Assembly (NCBI GenBank): GCA_030435675.1
Contig: CM059624.1
Location: 15,834,769-15,898,768, forward strand
Direction: 5' to 3'
Source of the DNA: Steinernema hermaphroditum
Lineage: Eukaryota; Nematoda; Chromadorea; Rhabditida; Steinernematidae
Length of the DNA: 64,000 nt
Shown: piece after piece, positions 1 to 13,675 of the stretch
Position numbering within the stretch: the first letter of the stretch is position 1
Layout: the number at the start of each line of letters is the position of its first letter
The notes under the pieces: model-generated
The model's input: the letters and a program-made list of their open reading frames with translations, nothing else
The model's database searches: none
What the model was told of the DNA's origin: nothing
Made by a program: the position numbers and the translations under genes

Positions 1-807
1 GGTCGCCTTTTCGGTTGGATGTGGATTTCGAGAGAATTGGGACTCGTAATCTCAGGTTTACTGGACGGAGGTGTACGCGCACCATCCTTTGCTTTGTACG
101 TTCCGCTTTCTACCTGAGTTATTAGCCTTTTTAGATATCCTGATATATATGACACAAAAGAAGGTCGATTCTTGGCTCAAGTTATGGTTGTCCTTTTAAT
201 ACAGACGTTAGCATCGAATCTGCTGATCGCTTCGAATCGCTGTCTTCTCATCCGAAAACCGCTGAGTTTTAAAAGCGTCTTTACCCCGAAAAAGACGGCA
301 TATATGATAGCCCTCGTCTGGATAGTGCCGATAGTTCTATTTGCTTCCATTTCGTTTCTTCGTAAGCGCTTGGCCTTTCCTTCAGGAGTCAACCATCTTG
401 TTTAGCTTTCTGCGATGATTTTGATATTGATGGTGAAGTGATTCCCCTGTGCTTTTTGATAGAAATATTACTGTCGTTCCTGTTTGCTTATGGCGCAATC
501 ATATTGACATTTGTGATCGACATGTACGCGATATGGAGGCTTAGACATATGAGTAAGGTAAGGGCTAAGTATTGAGGCTCTGTCAATGATTAAATTGGCT
601 TTAGATTCGATCGGAGGTTCTGAGTAATCAGCTCTCACCGCGAAGCAAGCGGAAGCAGCTCAATTTGTGTTATATGGTGAGGTTGTTCCCTGAGATATGT
701 TCTCATGGTGCTTAGATAATACTTCAATCGCTCGTGGCAGTCCCAACGTCTTTTCTCGAAATCGTCTACGACAGTATTTTCTGGAATATCACCATCACTT
801 TGGATGG
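1..807 (+). CDS. Receptor A: Srx-class serpentine receptor, partial (5' end outside window)
   Basis: Exons seen: 1-95 (end of exon 2), 135-361, 406-557, 605-676 and 716-807, all joining in phase, about 212 residues. The first exon piece carries GRLFGWMWISREL, then comes the TM3 region LLIASNRCLLIRKPL, a TM5 exon ending WRLRHMSK, a loop ending KQLNLCYM, and a TM6-7 exon ending TLDG. The closest relative in the window is receptor I: it shares the FGRLFGWMW motif, LLIASNRCLLIRKPL and an equally short 92-nt TM6-7 exon. Exon 3 is 227 nt, as in C and E. Srx proteins are seven-transmembrane chemoreceptors, normally in the cilia of sensory neurons; ligand unknown. The usual last exon (G-L-I-V-I-x-F-N type) was not recognised in the few hundred bases after 807, so the gene may be 3'-truncated or have a divergent end. 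Family call is strong; intactness is unsure. Confidence 0.8.
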
Positions 808-1016
808 GTAAGTTGAAGCAACCATCCTTCGAGGGTGCTTTGTTTGGCGGGATACAATGGTTACTGGCAGTGATTGGTCCGAGACGGAGCAGAAGCCGGT
901 CCACTTGGTTCGAGCATGGAGCATACATAGAGCGCGATATACTGTTTGCTGTACGGCTGTTTGCGGTGCAAAATGGGCGTAAACGATCAGCTAGGAGTAT
1001 CCGATTTTTTTTCTAA

Positions 1017-4000
1017 TTATCTCTTGGGAGCGCTCATCACAAGCAGGTACAATTCACCTTAGTGAACGCTGCTGCCCACTCGTCTCGGTTGGGGTTCGCT
1101 CTGGAACTGGCTCAGCGAACCAAGACGGCTCAACTTCGACTCAGTTTGATTCTGGGTTCACAAGTGTCTAGTGTGTTTCTAAACGTTTTTAGCCTAATAC
1201 GTAACATGTAGGGTAGACCAATCGAGAACCACATGTTAAGGGTGTTAAGGCCATCCTATTCCTACTGTAACAAAGCAGCTCCCAAAGGAAAAATACTTAC
1301 ATACATAGATCTGTTGAAGTTGAGAAGAGTATTTTTAGCTAGAATAACCGCGTTGCAAGCTGTAGTTATGCCGATTTTATTTACAGATTGATCGTCATTT
1401 ACTTCAACGATGACTTGCGCCCATGGAAGAAGATTCACCCATCACTTCATCGTGATTCCAATGGGAATCTGCACCGAATCAACTCCAAGGGATCCATTTG
1501 TACAACCATAATCGATTGAACTAACCATTGTACTCACCTTTATTTTTCTATAAATGATCCGTTACTAGTAAAAGCGTTCGTTCCTGGAAGCTGACCTAAA
1601 TGAAGAGGGTGCGCTTATTTTTGTGTCCGCCACTGTTTGTAAGACGTCTCAATGCTATTGATCCGAGAAGATAAATGGCATAAATGGTCAAACGTCACTT
1701 AGCGACATTTCAGCGGACGATAGCTTCATAGCTTCGCTTAACTGGAATGTTAGACAGATCCTTGGTGAGATCACTGTCCAGCGACGTCTTGGCACCAAAA
1801 TTCAAATGAATTGGAGTTCTAAAGAAATGCTATCTAAGGCGGCTTACGGATTACCGAAATGTCGCCTATGTCGCAGTCCCTTTCTAGCCGTTATCGACAC
1901 ATTGTCGCACTTTGTCACCATAACCACCAAACCTTTCTTTTCTGTGCCAGTTTTCATTTTTGTTAAAATATATGGAAGTAGAACAGGTCAAACACTGAAA
2001 CACTGTGGTCATCCGACCTGCAAATCTACTTTGTCAGTCTGTCTTTGTAACACACAAAACCGGATTAGTCGCTTGACGCCGAACAGCACGAGCTGTCGGA
2101 TGTCGGAATAGGCGTCATCATTCGATTAGCGTACGCTTTATAACCGTGGGTCGCGACTTCCATCTTTGTGCTTGGCTAGTTAACAAGTGCTTTGGTGTGA
2201 CGTATGTCTTGTTTTTCGGAAAAATCTGCTCGCCGTCATAGTCAGTTTTGGTTAAGCGAATCGGCTACGTTGATTTGAATGTATTGGGAGGCCATGTAAC
2301 GGTCGTTTCAAGATATCTCCGATGAACCATTAAACCAAAGCGTCTAGAAGATGATCCAATCATTTCCCTTGTCTCCATAGACACACATCCACTCTATGAC
2401 CCTCCCCCTTGAGCACAGCAACCCTTGAAAGTGCAGGGCATGTTCGCCCTCTTCTATAATTTAATTAGTAACTTGTTGAAGTACGCAGACTGTGTTTAGT
2501 TGTGCAGTTCATTGTTCGAATACTTTGTAGTGTAGTCGGAGGGCTGTCATTGCAACGTTTTCTAGGTCACTTCATCGAAATCATTTCCCGGGTAAGACGT
2601 TTTTTTCATGATACGATCTCCGTATGAAGTCATTGCTATCGAATACGCGGATCTTTATCCGTTGAGCTGACCGCCTCTAAATCCAATAATGTCTGATTTG
2701 GAATCTCATTTGTGTTGTGATATGAACGTGTGATGTTTGTATCAATTCAATTGATTGTGTCTCGCCACGATGTCTGCACGCACTGTAGTCTGCAGTAGCG
2801 CATGCGCCCAATTGTCTGTCTATCTCTCCTTGTTTGTTAGCGCTATTTCGCCCCCTTTACCCCCCCCCCCCCTAAGTTCTCCCTCCTGCGTAGGTACCAG
2901 GCCAGGTCGAGAATACAAAAATTTGGAATACGCCTTTCATCCGTAAATAAAGTCGTGTAAGCTCGTATGAATCTCACAACGCTTAGAAATGCCCGACTCT
3001 TGGTCTATGTATCGTTTGCCCGAAGTGTGTTCTTGAGGACCTAACCTATCAGGTCAAGCCATGACACCTTCCTATGAAACCTTTCTTGCTGATTTGCTCA
3101 AAACAGAGCCAACCTTTAAATGTGATTGTGTCCATGTGTGATGCGGTGTCTAAACAGGTCTGACTAGATTTCATATGCTCCTTGCATTGACTTTCCATAG
3201 TTCGATATCTCATCGAGATTCAGAGAGAGGTCAAAGAACTTTTAGTAGGCTGTCTTAAATAAAGCGCTTTTGTGCTCGAACGGGAACGCCTCGCCGTTTG
3301 CAAAAACCAGACCTGATGTCCTTCAATCAAAAAGTTACTTCCGGGACCGTTCGAGCAGGTTTCCCGTTCTGTACATTTCTGCTACATATTATTTAATTGA
3401 AAATTCTTGAGAACTGTTCTGGTTATGGTTTTAGAGGGAAAGGGTGTACGACATGGAAGTCATTTATCAAATAAGTGAGTTATTTCTGGCACGAATTAAG
3501 AACACTTTGCAGATTTTCTAAGTGCTCGTATAAGCCATCATCCACTCCCCGGAAAGAGCTCTGCAGTAATCGTGGAACGAAATTAGTCTGGATGAAATTA
3601 GTCTAATATTCAAGAAGCGCGTTCAGCTGTATCAATGCTAAAGGTAACCACTTCGAGTGATGTTTCGGTCTGCACATAATTTTGCCCCTTTATGTAATTT
3701 TGCGTCATGAATCAGGTAGGTTAATTTGTTTTTAGTTTTTTGTTTTGTTTTATAGATCGGTTATTTTGCACAAAAATCCTGTGTATGTAAAGAATAGCGA
3801 AGTGGCAACTCGGCGAATTTTCGCAAATGCCGCTGTGAAATTTCGAAATTTCCAGAATCGGCTCCAGTCCGTTAGGCACTGGCTGGTTTTGTATACTGGG
3901 TACAATTGCGATTTGATGCATTTTTCTATCTACTGCATTAAATCGTTTGCCAAACACCAAACATCACAAAATTGAATCCGAAAGGTAGAGAACGAAATCG

Positions 4001-6964
4001 AAATGCCGTCCGCTACTGAATTTAACTCTCTTGTTGACTCTCCTTTGTTTGACAACCTCAGTGTACCGGTTATGCATACATCGAGAAATGTCATTTTCCC
4101 ATCGAGGCTAATTGGCTGAGAAAATTTTGGTGTTTAACAACTGCGACAAGTATGTTCATAAGCAGCGCTGCAAAGAGAGCTCAGACCATAAGAGTTTTTA
4201 GCATACTCTTTACCAATTCGTCAAGTGGTTAAAATCTCTGATCGTCCGGCTCTCTTCGTACCGCTCCTTTCTAATAGTCGCAAAATGCGGTCGGGTCCAG
4301 TCGCCTTAGCTCGGGTGACTCAGCCTCGCCTCAGTTTGCTTTATACTGTAGTCGTTTTTGAGCTAGATAAATATTTGTTAGGCGGGTTAACCTCCCTGCT
4401 TCTTTACATTCTCAAAATAAGGAACATGATTTAAGAAGCTCGATTTTGCACTCGATTCAGTGCACAGTCTACCGATGATCTTTGAGCGCAGAGAAGAGTA
4501 TGTGTCGAATCCTCCGCACGTTTCCGACGCTGTCGGTCGGCTCAATCGCGGCTTTGCATATGAAAGTGAGTCACTGCGGGAAAGTGCGCGCTGTGTGAAT
4601 AGACGTCATGACTACCGTCATCCCTCCTTTGCGCGGAATCCACTATGTAGTCTCTGAATAGCGTCTTATTTTCAAAAAGAGATGGGGTGTTTATTGCCGA
4701 CGATTGTTGGAAGTCATTCTTTGTTTGATGGCTTGAGATCTGAGATCAGTTCTGTCATGTGTTTTTTCAATGTCTTATGGCCGTCGCGAACGATTATTCA
4801 CTCATTTTTTGTAGTAGTAGAACTCTTTTCATTCTTTACATTTGATCAGTTCGCGTCTTGTGAAGAGGAAACATAGTATTCGCCTGCTATCGTGTAAACA
4901 ATAAGGAAAATGCTGAGCACGTCATAGTGTGTGTATCTTTTTTGGCACTTGTTTGACAACCAAGGAAAAAACCGAAAAGGAAAACAAGAGTCGCTGAAAC
5001 AAGATCACCTATGTGGTCCCGGAACGAATTGCCTGACGTGGCAACCAAATCGTGCCTGCATCAAATCGTTCTGCTCCCATAGTACTTCGACCTTTGATGA
5101 TATCTGAACCCTTTGTGACCTGACAAACATGGTGTGATGTCGAAAACAGTGCACTACACGGGATAACGTGTCTCACGATTTTCGTAAACCAGTTTAATTC
5201 GTAGTCGCGAGCGCAAAGTCCATAGGTAGTGCGGAACGAAGGAACAACATTTGCGTTTATCGTGTCGTATGATTAAACTACGATTAGTGTTCTACTCAGC
5301 TGACCAAATGACGTACATGCACTATGTAAACGAACCTGATGAATGACGAATTATATGGGAAGTTAGGGGTTCATGGATTCGAGCTCATTGAACAGCGGGT
5401 AACTCCATTTGATTGTGTTGTCTAAAGGCTCCCCTTATCAACAGTGCAATAACTGTAGTGCATGATTTTCCACTCTGAATAAGAGTAAGTTTATCTGTAG
5501 TTGTAATACAGGGACTTGTACCCGGCCAGAACACATGGAGTTATCTTCTGGATGCGCCCATTCTTTCCTATTATAATGCGTTGTTTTAGTCCATATTAAG
5601 TCCATTGTCTTTTTTCAAATGTCAACGATAGTTCTATCTGTTATTCTGATGTCAAAAAATCTGTCATTCACAAACAACAACGACAGTTGTGAAAGACAAT
5701 CGAGACACGATGATCACTCGTCAGCCACATAGTAAACATCAGAATAGAATGTACTTTGCCGCATGATATTACTATTTGTCTTACTGTGGTCTACTGTGAC
5801 GAAAGTATAGCGAAAGTCTTCTATTCGCTATTAAAGCAAGATAGCCTAGAATACTGCCCACTTTTGTGCTTATTTACCTTTTCATCTTACCACGGACTAC
5901 TGTTTTCCATCCGAAAGGCTGGTATGTCTTCTTGTCTTTTTTTTTATGTCTTTATTGTGCTTGGCGCCAGTAGGTTCTTCGTGTCTTGTTGTCCACATGG
6001 CTGTTGGCCCTTAGCGTCCGTCCACGGCATCAGAGCCAGTTAGTTTATGCAGATCTCATGGGCCTAGCTCGATTCGGCGGCGTTGCGACCTTGCGCACAG
6101 TGGGCGAAGTGAAAAACATTACCATCTTTTCCTTTTAACTGATCTTTTATCTTATCTTATGAAGATAAATCAATCAAATTTGCACTGACCGAGAAGAGTT
6201 TTAAAAAGGCAGAGTTTCAATGAATGAGTGTGTACTTTGAAATCAAAAATTAATTTCAAATTTTGTCCTAAAAACAGGGAAAAATTCAAGTTTCGGTCAT
6301 TGCTACCTAATAAAAATGAAACATTGTTTTGAAATAAGAGATTATAGAGTTGTGGACACGCACGATTGTCCTCCCTGCTGATACATATTGCTCTTGAAAC
6401 AATGTTCATAGAAATTGCTTCGTAGAAATCCAAAGTGTCCACCTCAGATTGGGGTGAAAATTGGCGCACATGTAGGCATACATAATTGAACGTTAACTCC
6501 TAAAAGCTGTCCACTTATTTGTTTGAGTGAAATGCATATGCGGGCCCGGCAGTCAGTTGAACTGACCATACAATCACCGTTTGAAAATGTGCGCCAAACC
6601 AGTAATTTTATGAAACCTACCACGAAGGTTGTTACCAACCTTCCTTATGTGCTTTTACTGATCATCTCAGGAAGCGAAGTGGAGAAAACTAAAAAGGAAT
6701 GGCTGGGAAGGCAGTGGTACCCAGGGCCCGAAAAATGGATCTAAGAAACTACCCAGTCCACACGGGCAGTTTCTGGTTTAATGGGAAGGTTGAGCATAGT
6801 CACTATAAAGCAATTTTCGAATCGTGTTTTCATGGTCAAGTGTATGTATAACACCTTTTTGGTTTTGGGCTAATGTTCAATAATGTATGCCTACTTTGTG
6901 ACAATTTTCTGTTCAATTCACTTCGGAAGGTTCCCTTGTTCTGGTTCCTCTGAAACATAGTTAA
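1017..6964. other. Gene-poor spacer, about 6 kb
   Basis: No ORF here resembles a known family and I could not build spliced models. A poly-C run of about 13 lies near 2859-2872. Around 4980-5035 is a dispersed repeat piece (motif CGGAACGAATTGCCTGACG) that recurs near 39.35 kb. Otherwise I see AT-rich sequence with nothing to annotate. Confidence 0.6.
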
Positions 6965-9900
6965 GTGACCTCTTGTTTTCCACAACAACTTATCAGCCTT
7001 GCAACCACAACTGCCAACACAAAGTCCGCTCAGAGTCATTTACTTTCAAGGTCGCGCGCGACTCTTTCGTGCTGGGCGGAGCGCAGACTGACTAGAGTTC
7101 TGCATCATTTCTCTGTTTATAGCAAACGAGTAAGAGCGGCTATCGTTCCGGCGATGATTCGGCCTTCGTCGTCATCATCTTTCGCGAAGAACCAATTCCT
7201 GCATCAGCTTCCGGTCGAGTTCGAGGCCAATGGCAAAAGAATCAGGATCAATGCGATCATCCAGGTTGACAGAAAGTCCCTATTTTCAGCTTTGAACTCA
7301 GTTTAGGATACGATGCCTTGGGGCTCCGATGCTGGAACTGTAGTTGGAGTTCATGGGTCGCCCGGCTCCCACAACGATTTTAAATACATCGTCCCCTTTC
7401 TGCAAAGTTCGAATATCCGATTTGTTGGCATTAATTTTCCAGGATACGGGTACACTCCCTGTAAGTTGTTATTTGTTAAATGAAATGCAACAAGTATAAT
7501 TTTCTGTGATCAGCTATCTGTCTCGCAAATAGTACTAGCCTAAATCTGATCGCTCAGTCCAACTGGGCAACGACCAAAGGTGTTGCTCAGCGATCAGGAT
7601 TAGTCCGATGAGGCTTTAGTGAGTTCATTGAACAGCTGCACTCGAACCCCAGTGAGAAAATGAACTTGTCACCTCATTTATATTCGCACGGACAGGTGCA
7701 TGTACATATCAGTATGCAAATCTGCCCTACACTGAAACCTCTTTTCTCCCTTGTACTTCAGCGAGGGCAACTCGTTCTAAAGAGCGATTTATACAAACCT
7801 TTTTTTATCTACCGCAGACTGCTGTACACATTGTTCCTTCGACAAATATCGAAGAACTTCAGTTTTGATTTTGAAGAACGATTTTGAACAGTATGCACCT
7901 TTTCTAAATGTCTGATTGGACCGAAATATTCCCCCTAAACCTTCCATAACATCCGACAAGGGGCTGACGCCCTGGGCGTCATGGATAACTCTTGGACTGA
8001 CCATTCGAAAGGTGTAGAAAGGATTAACTAAAATGCGGTATTTGCGATATTTTCATTGTAACAATCCGATGTGTGTTGAAGCCAATTTGTGCCCCAAAAC
8101 TGAAGTTCCTCGATATTTGTCGAAGGAAGTTCTGTGACGTGAACGCTTCGTTTATGCAACACTCGCTCCGATACCGTCATCTGCCACAAGAAAAAGATAA
8201 AAAGGAACTTATTCTCCACACGTTCGGAACCAGTTTAACTCTGATGGAATGCTGTATGTTTGACTAAGTTCCCATGAAACACTTTGGCGACATGATTCGT
8301 GCTTCTCGACTCTGAACCAATACCATTTTTCGTTTTGAGTTCTTACTTGCATTCTAATCGTTTCAATCAGAGTTTTTGTTCAAATGACAATGGCGAGGAT
8401 ACGGTAAAACAGCGTTTCGCAAATTAAGCACGTCTTGAACTAGTTTGCACCCATTGATGCTTTTCTGGTTTTAAAAAAAATTGATCAAAAAAGCGTTTCG
8501 AAAACTTGTTTGCCGGGAGTAATGTAGATGAATAGCAGATCATTCCGGTCACACGTTAGGACGTGTGAAGAAGACCTTTTTGGAAAATAATTCCTGATTT
8601 CGGGAGACCCACTCAGCGATAGAATACCACACGCAACGCACGGAGCAGAAATGGACAAAATAAGCACGAATATCAGAAGATAATAAGCTTCGCCGGCGCG
8701 CATAAAGTAGATAAATTGTTGATCTGCGCTTTAGGACAAAAAAAGATACACCTCGGGAAATTTGTACCAGTTAGATCTTCACCTGGTCCAATGTATTTCT
8801 GCAGTCAATTAAACTCTTTTTTCCAATGTGCAGAGTTTGGAACTGTCGCCTTTCTTCTCCCTGGTCTTCCTGGACGCTCTCATCTCCAGAGCCAGGTGGA
8901 GATCAAGCACAGTTGTAAACTCAGATCTCAGAGACGCCTCAGCCTGACCAAATAAAGAGCATCATGGCTTCTATGTATTTGTACAAACTGAGCGAAGAGG
9001 AAATTCGCCATAGTATTGAACATGACCTTCATAGAGAAGCTCATTCGTCCTCAGCCCTGCACCGCCAGTCTCTGGCATTAGAAAGACGCATGGGATATGC
9101 TATTTTTGAATTCATGTAGCAATGGCGAATTAATGAGCATGTGGCAAACTCCTGGGAATTCGAATCTTCGATAGTTCCAGCCCAGCTGAATTGGCATGGC
9201 TCCACCCTCAGCCGGGACCGAAACTGGGAGCCTAATTCGAATGAGGTACTGATCCATGAGGACAGGTGAGAATCGGCAATGGGATCCGTATCTTCAGAGG
9301 CTTCTGAGCTCGCATCTGCTTAGATATGGGCTTCGTACCGGCTCACACTTCAATTCGGAAGCTGGTTCCATAGCGCATTTGACCAAGAGCTGGGGTCGAG
9401 TTACACTGTCAAGTGAGCTAAGCCCAGCCGACCAAAACAAAGCCAGTATGGATTCGAAACCCTCCAATATGGAATATTAGACTCAATTCAATATCCGATG
9501 ATTTTTAAGTTTTCAATAACCGTACTCCATTCCAATTTCAACTTATGGAGTCATTTCTGTCCCTTCGACATCTGCGCTATTCATTCACATCTGGCCATTC
9601 CAAAAACTAAACTTATTGGCTGAGCAATGTCTCATCACTCCTCGATTTCCGTTGCATATAAACCGGTTGTACGCCACGTGTTCTCACTAGCCATCGGCGC
9701 CAAACATCACTAGTTCTTTGTTGGAGTGTACGCCTCTCTCGCCAATGCACCCCATCATAACTGTCAACTCGTGATCAACGATCCTAATTTCTTATTGTTT
9801 AGGGCACGACGCTCTGAACCAGAACAACGAAGAACGTCTCGCGTTCGTCCAAGCCGTCTGCAAGAGCTTAAAGCTCACGGGAAATGTCGTCTTCGTCGGT

Positions 9901-10649
9901 CATAGTCGAGGATCCGAAAACGCGCTCAAACTTGGGGCCACCAACAAAGTAAGGAAAGCTCATCAAGGCTAAGGCCCTCGTTGATTATAGGACATAGCCT
10001 CCGGAATCGTTCTCATCAACCCTCTCGGCATCAAACGCCACAGATCCGCTAGACCCTTCTTCAAGGTGGGCTTGGCGACCTTCGCGTGGAACCTTGGTTT
10101 TCTCGACTGGTTCATGGCTCCCCTCTTGTACCACAGTAAGTGTATACACCACACACAACGATTACCTATTTAGTCTATCACTGCATGGGCCTGCGGGTCC
10201 CAGACGGATCAGTGGCGGGAAGAGCCATCGAATGCATGTATCGAGCTAAGCTAAAGGACCAATTACCGTACATAGAGCAAGTGAACCAGTCACAAACTAG
10301 AAGCCTAATCCTCTTTGGCGGCAAAGATGCACTCATCGAGGAAGCCGTCAGCAGAGATTTCGTCGAGAGATTTGCGGAGAACACAGAACAAGTAAGACCT
10401 TTAAAGAGGCGGCGAGGAACTGGTTTTCCAGAAGTGCCGCGACAACGCGCCGATTTGACCTATTCATTTTAGGTATGCACGGAAAAGACGTCGACGGAGG
10501 CGATGACACGACGCATTCAGCGAATCTTTGACGGCAAAAGACACATTTCCGTTTTTTGTCCTTCCGACGGTCACTTCATTCAGAAGTACAGAGCGGAGTT
10601 GATTGCTAATTCGATTAAGTTTTTGTTGGAGAGTGACGGGTTGTGCTGA
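6965..10649 (+). CDS. Alpha/beta hydrolase of the nematode DUF1057 type
   Basis: Six exons join without a phase break: 6965-7264, 7307-7460, 9803-9948, 9991-10135, 10174-10391 and 10473-10649 (about 379 residues). The core shows an oxyanion-loop motif VVGVHGSPGSHNDFKYI, a nucleophile elbow VGHSRGSENAL with Ser near residue 186, a late strand ILFGGKDAL offering the acid, and FCPSDGHFIQK with the catalytic His. This order matches the family listed as DUF1057 (alpha/beta hydrolase, unknown substrate). The start is the first Met of the open first exon; a Met at about 7157 would remove a Ser/Arg-rich leader of about 64 residues and is a fair alternative. Intron 2 is unusually long (7461-9802) and holds an inverted repeat and a possible antisense signal-peptide ORF. 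An AATAAA follows 16 nt after the stop. Substrate and tissue unknown. Confidence 0.88.
7834..8128. repeat. Inverted repeat in intron 2 of the hydrolase gene
   Basis: Arms at 7834-7866 and 8096-8128 are reverse complements over about 33 nt with one mismatch (core CGACAAATATCGA). The 230-nt loop has no recognised coding sequence. It could be a MITE relic or form a hairpin in the pre-mRNA. Confidence 0.65.
8485..8703 (-). CDS. Possible small secreted protein or first exon, antisense in hydrolase intron
   Basis: A 72-residue frame starts MRAGEAYYLLIFVLILSIS and looks like a signal peptide with a cleavage site near APCVACG. The rest (about 47 residues) has two or three Cys and no family I recognise. 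Potential donors occur inside it, so it may be only the first exon of a spliced gene nested in intron 2 of the hydrolase on the other strand. No AATAAA was seen just downstream. A chance ORF is possible. Confidence 0.25.
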   Translation of the reverse strand: MRAGEAYYLLIFVLILSISAPCVACGILSLSGSPEIRNYFPKRSSSHVLTCDRNDLLFIYITPGKQVFETLF

Positions 10650-10664
10650 CGCGAGACACAAAAT

Positions 10665-10670
10665 AATAAA
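10665..10670 (+). terminator. Poly(A) signal of hydrolase gene
   Basis: AATAAA 16 nt after the TGA at 10647-10649. Confidence 0.7.
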
Positions 10671-10850
10671 GTATTCAGTAAGGAAGGCACTTGAACAGGG
10701 ATAGAACTTATGCGTTCTCTAAATGACTGAACTCGATGTAGCTAAGTACCATGGTTTGGCATCGAGACACTTTGTGCAGATTTTGCCATGATAACTGGTT
10801 CGTTGACGCTTAAAGTCGTGTGTGTCAATTACATATTGAGCTATTGAAAT

Positions 10851-11166
10851 GAACAGAAGGACGAACAAGTGGCTCAAAGGAGTCACGAAGCTGAAGGATC
10901 AGCGACAAGAAGGAAGTGGAACTACGCCTGGAAGATCGCTCGTGAAACAACTGAGAAGTGGTCGACGAAACTCGAAGAATGGCGGACACCGAAGGCGTGC
11001 CCCATCGCAAGGCCGAGCACCAGATGGCGAGATGACTTTACGAAGAAAATAGGAACGCAAAAATGGCGACAACGAGCAAGAGAAGAGGACCGACTGCAAT
11101 GGATTCATATGGGGTGTCGCTCGATGTAATGTTCATGATTCCACAAATAAATCGTAATCGTAAATC
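10851..11166 (+). mobile_element. 5'-truncated RTE-type non-LTR retrotransposon
   Basis: The insert carries the last ~90 codons of a non-LTR reverse-transcriptase ORF ending about 11129. Motifs include RRKWNYAWKIARE, RPSTRWRDDFTKK and KWRQRAREEDRLQW, the arginine/tryptophan-rich tail typical of RTE-like elements. The 3' end is a short AATCGTAA-type repeat tail. It is flanked by a perfect 11-bp duplication, GCTATTGAAAT, at 10840-10850 and 11167-11177, which marks the target-site duplication. The rest of the element is missing, as usual for 5'-truncated copies. Confidence 0.88.
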
Positions 11167-11177
11167 GCTATTGAAAT

Positions 11178-13667
11178 CAGTTCATTATGCAAGATGACCC
11201 CAAAGAACTTCCAAATAGATTTCGGTAGTCTTCTTTTCACATCTTCTTTCAGACTATCTTTTGATCACATGATTCACTTGTGTACATTAAAACAGAAAAG
11301 TGAACACACAAACACACACGATTTTTTGTGCTGTTGCTACTCGCAAGCAAACGCCCCGAGAAGGGGAAGATCCATCACCATTTCTGAGGGTTCGCCGATT
11401 CCCAGATGCCCATGTGAAGCATGCCGTCCCCGACCGGTTTGACATCGACGCCACGCCGGGAATGAAGCCGTCTGCCAGATTATTTTCAGTGCCATGCAAG
11501 GCGAAGCGCCTTTGATAAACTAGTCAAGTCATGAACGATCTCGTGAGTGTTGCGCTGACAGGAAAGTCTCGAAGGACTGAACCCGTGTCTTAGCGGTGGG
11601 TCATCACATAAGAAAAGGAATACTGTCACTATAGACTGGTGTAGCGGATCGAATTGACCTCACGGTCCGAGTATGTGGACGGTCTGAGTCTTACAGAGCG
11701 GCATCCCGCTTCTGGGGCGCTCGGCGAGGGACTCTTCCAGTTCCCTCGTATCATTCGGTGACACGATGGACTTGTTTACGGTGCTATCCAAGCTTCTTGG
11801 TAATCTCTGCTTTAGGCATGCCACGCGAGATAATCGAGGAACATACACCTTCTGAGACGAAAGCTTTCTTATTGCACTAAATATTATAACTCGAAACGTA
11901 ACGCAATTTTTGCCACTGTGAAATGTATTTAGCAGAGACGTCAAAACTAAAACCTAAACGGGATATGCTGGATCAGATGTATTTATAGTACAACTGTCCC
12001 CATCGACCATAGTGCACTTCATTTGAGACGTAGTTTCCCTTCCTGGCGCCGATACAAGTTGATACGTGGCTTTCCAGGTTTTATCATTCAGGCTGCCGTA
12101 TTTTCTTATTTTCTACTTCATTCTAATGTATTCAGCTCGCATCTTTATATAAACACCAGATGTGTCACGAGCGCCTTCCACAAAATGCTAGATCTATGGC
12201 TTTTAGAAAGCTGCATGTTTACGGCCTCTTCACGGCCTCAACGAACAAAAGGTGTCCCTCCGCGGGATCATTCTATTTGCACTTCAGCACCCTAATGATT
12301 TCCTGTTTTTGTTTTTCAAAAGCCGGCTGTGTTCCGTATTTTCACAAGGAATTCATTAATCCAAAATCGTAGCGCCGTCGTCCTCGTCGGCTAGCCATAG
12401 AGAGAAACTTGACCCTCGCGTCACCCTGAGCCAGCCCACGTCTCGAGGTCTGCCTCAAATGTCCACCCCGCGTCGCGTTAACCTCATTTACATTTGCATT
12501 TCGGAGCTTGTCATCTCGCCAGTGACGTTCATTGTTTATGAATCCAGTGCAAATCAAGCCAATTTGTATATTCTGGGCTTAGTGACGCGTATGATCGGGT
12601 TTGTTTGTTTGTTAATTGCGGCATCACGTTTAGGTAAAGCAACGTTGCTTGCATGACTGCTAGATCGGAGAAAGTCCGCAGCGAGTTTGGTTTTTGGATT
12701 CGTTTGGTCGTTTTGTAGCTTGAATGCGTGAGGCTCAGGGGTAAAAATAACAAATTGTACTGGTGAATTCGTGTAAATTACGTGGATCTCGGGAAATCCT
12801 GATCGTTAGCAAGTGCGTTGTTGGTTGTCAAGAAATGAAGCGTATTTGTAACTATTTAGCACTTTGTTGGGTTGCGGTTTTTCTTAAATAGCCATTTTCG
12901 AGTTGATTATCGAGTCTAAGTCCTTCATTTGTCCGTTCAGTCTCTCAGAAATGAGTCAAGGCAGAGGTCGATCTCGGTCGTTATTGTGGTATCACAGATG
13001 CCGACTGGAATTTCGCATCCGGTGAGTGTGTATTCTCGAATCTACTCGAGCTTAATTGGCCGGGTTTCCTCTAGCAGATTCTTAAGAAAAGGGGGTTGTT
13101 TACCTCTGCCGTGAGAAATCCGCAGCTTTTCATGGCCATTTCTTTTGCAAAATGGATATAAACCACATCAAAAATATGTTATTTCTTTGAAAATTACCAA
13201 CGCCGTCCTACCATATAAATAGACCTTTTTTGCGACCCGCTAGATGCATATGGGTATACATATTCCTAAAGTTTATACATTTTGTGTTTATGTCTTCAAG
13301 GCAAAGAAGGATCCATGAGAAGCTATCGTAGCTGATCCCCTGGATTCGCTGTTAGTTTCGTAAACAACCCAACAATGACCGCGGATTAAAGTCTAATGCA
13401 TATTGTGTTTGTCAAATGTCAATGCAGAAGTAATCTTCCTACTCTTAGCCGTTTTCTCGGAGACCATCAGGCGGGTGGGCGGATCGGATAAAATGTTCGC
13501 ATGTCAGTCAGTTGCAAAGTTCTCATTAACAAGTTTTGACTATGCCCGCGAGACCGTTGCTTCTTTACCCTTGCGAATTCAGCGAAACGCGAATCGAATT
13601 TTGAAAAATAACTGAAAAAGTCTCTATATATCAGGCACACTGTTGCTCAGTATTGGTGATAACTACG
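11178..13667. other. Spacer without recognised genes
   Basis: Only short frames of up to about 94 codons on both strands, none with a family motif or convincing splice partners. Confidence 0.5.
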
Positions 13668-13675
13668 CTATAGCC

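Noticed and set aside
804..1016. 70-codon plus frame after receptor A
   Set aside because: Starts inside the donor of the last visible exon and lacks the conserved end of TM7; not accepted as the final exon.
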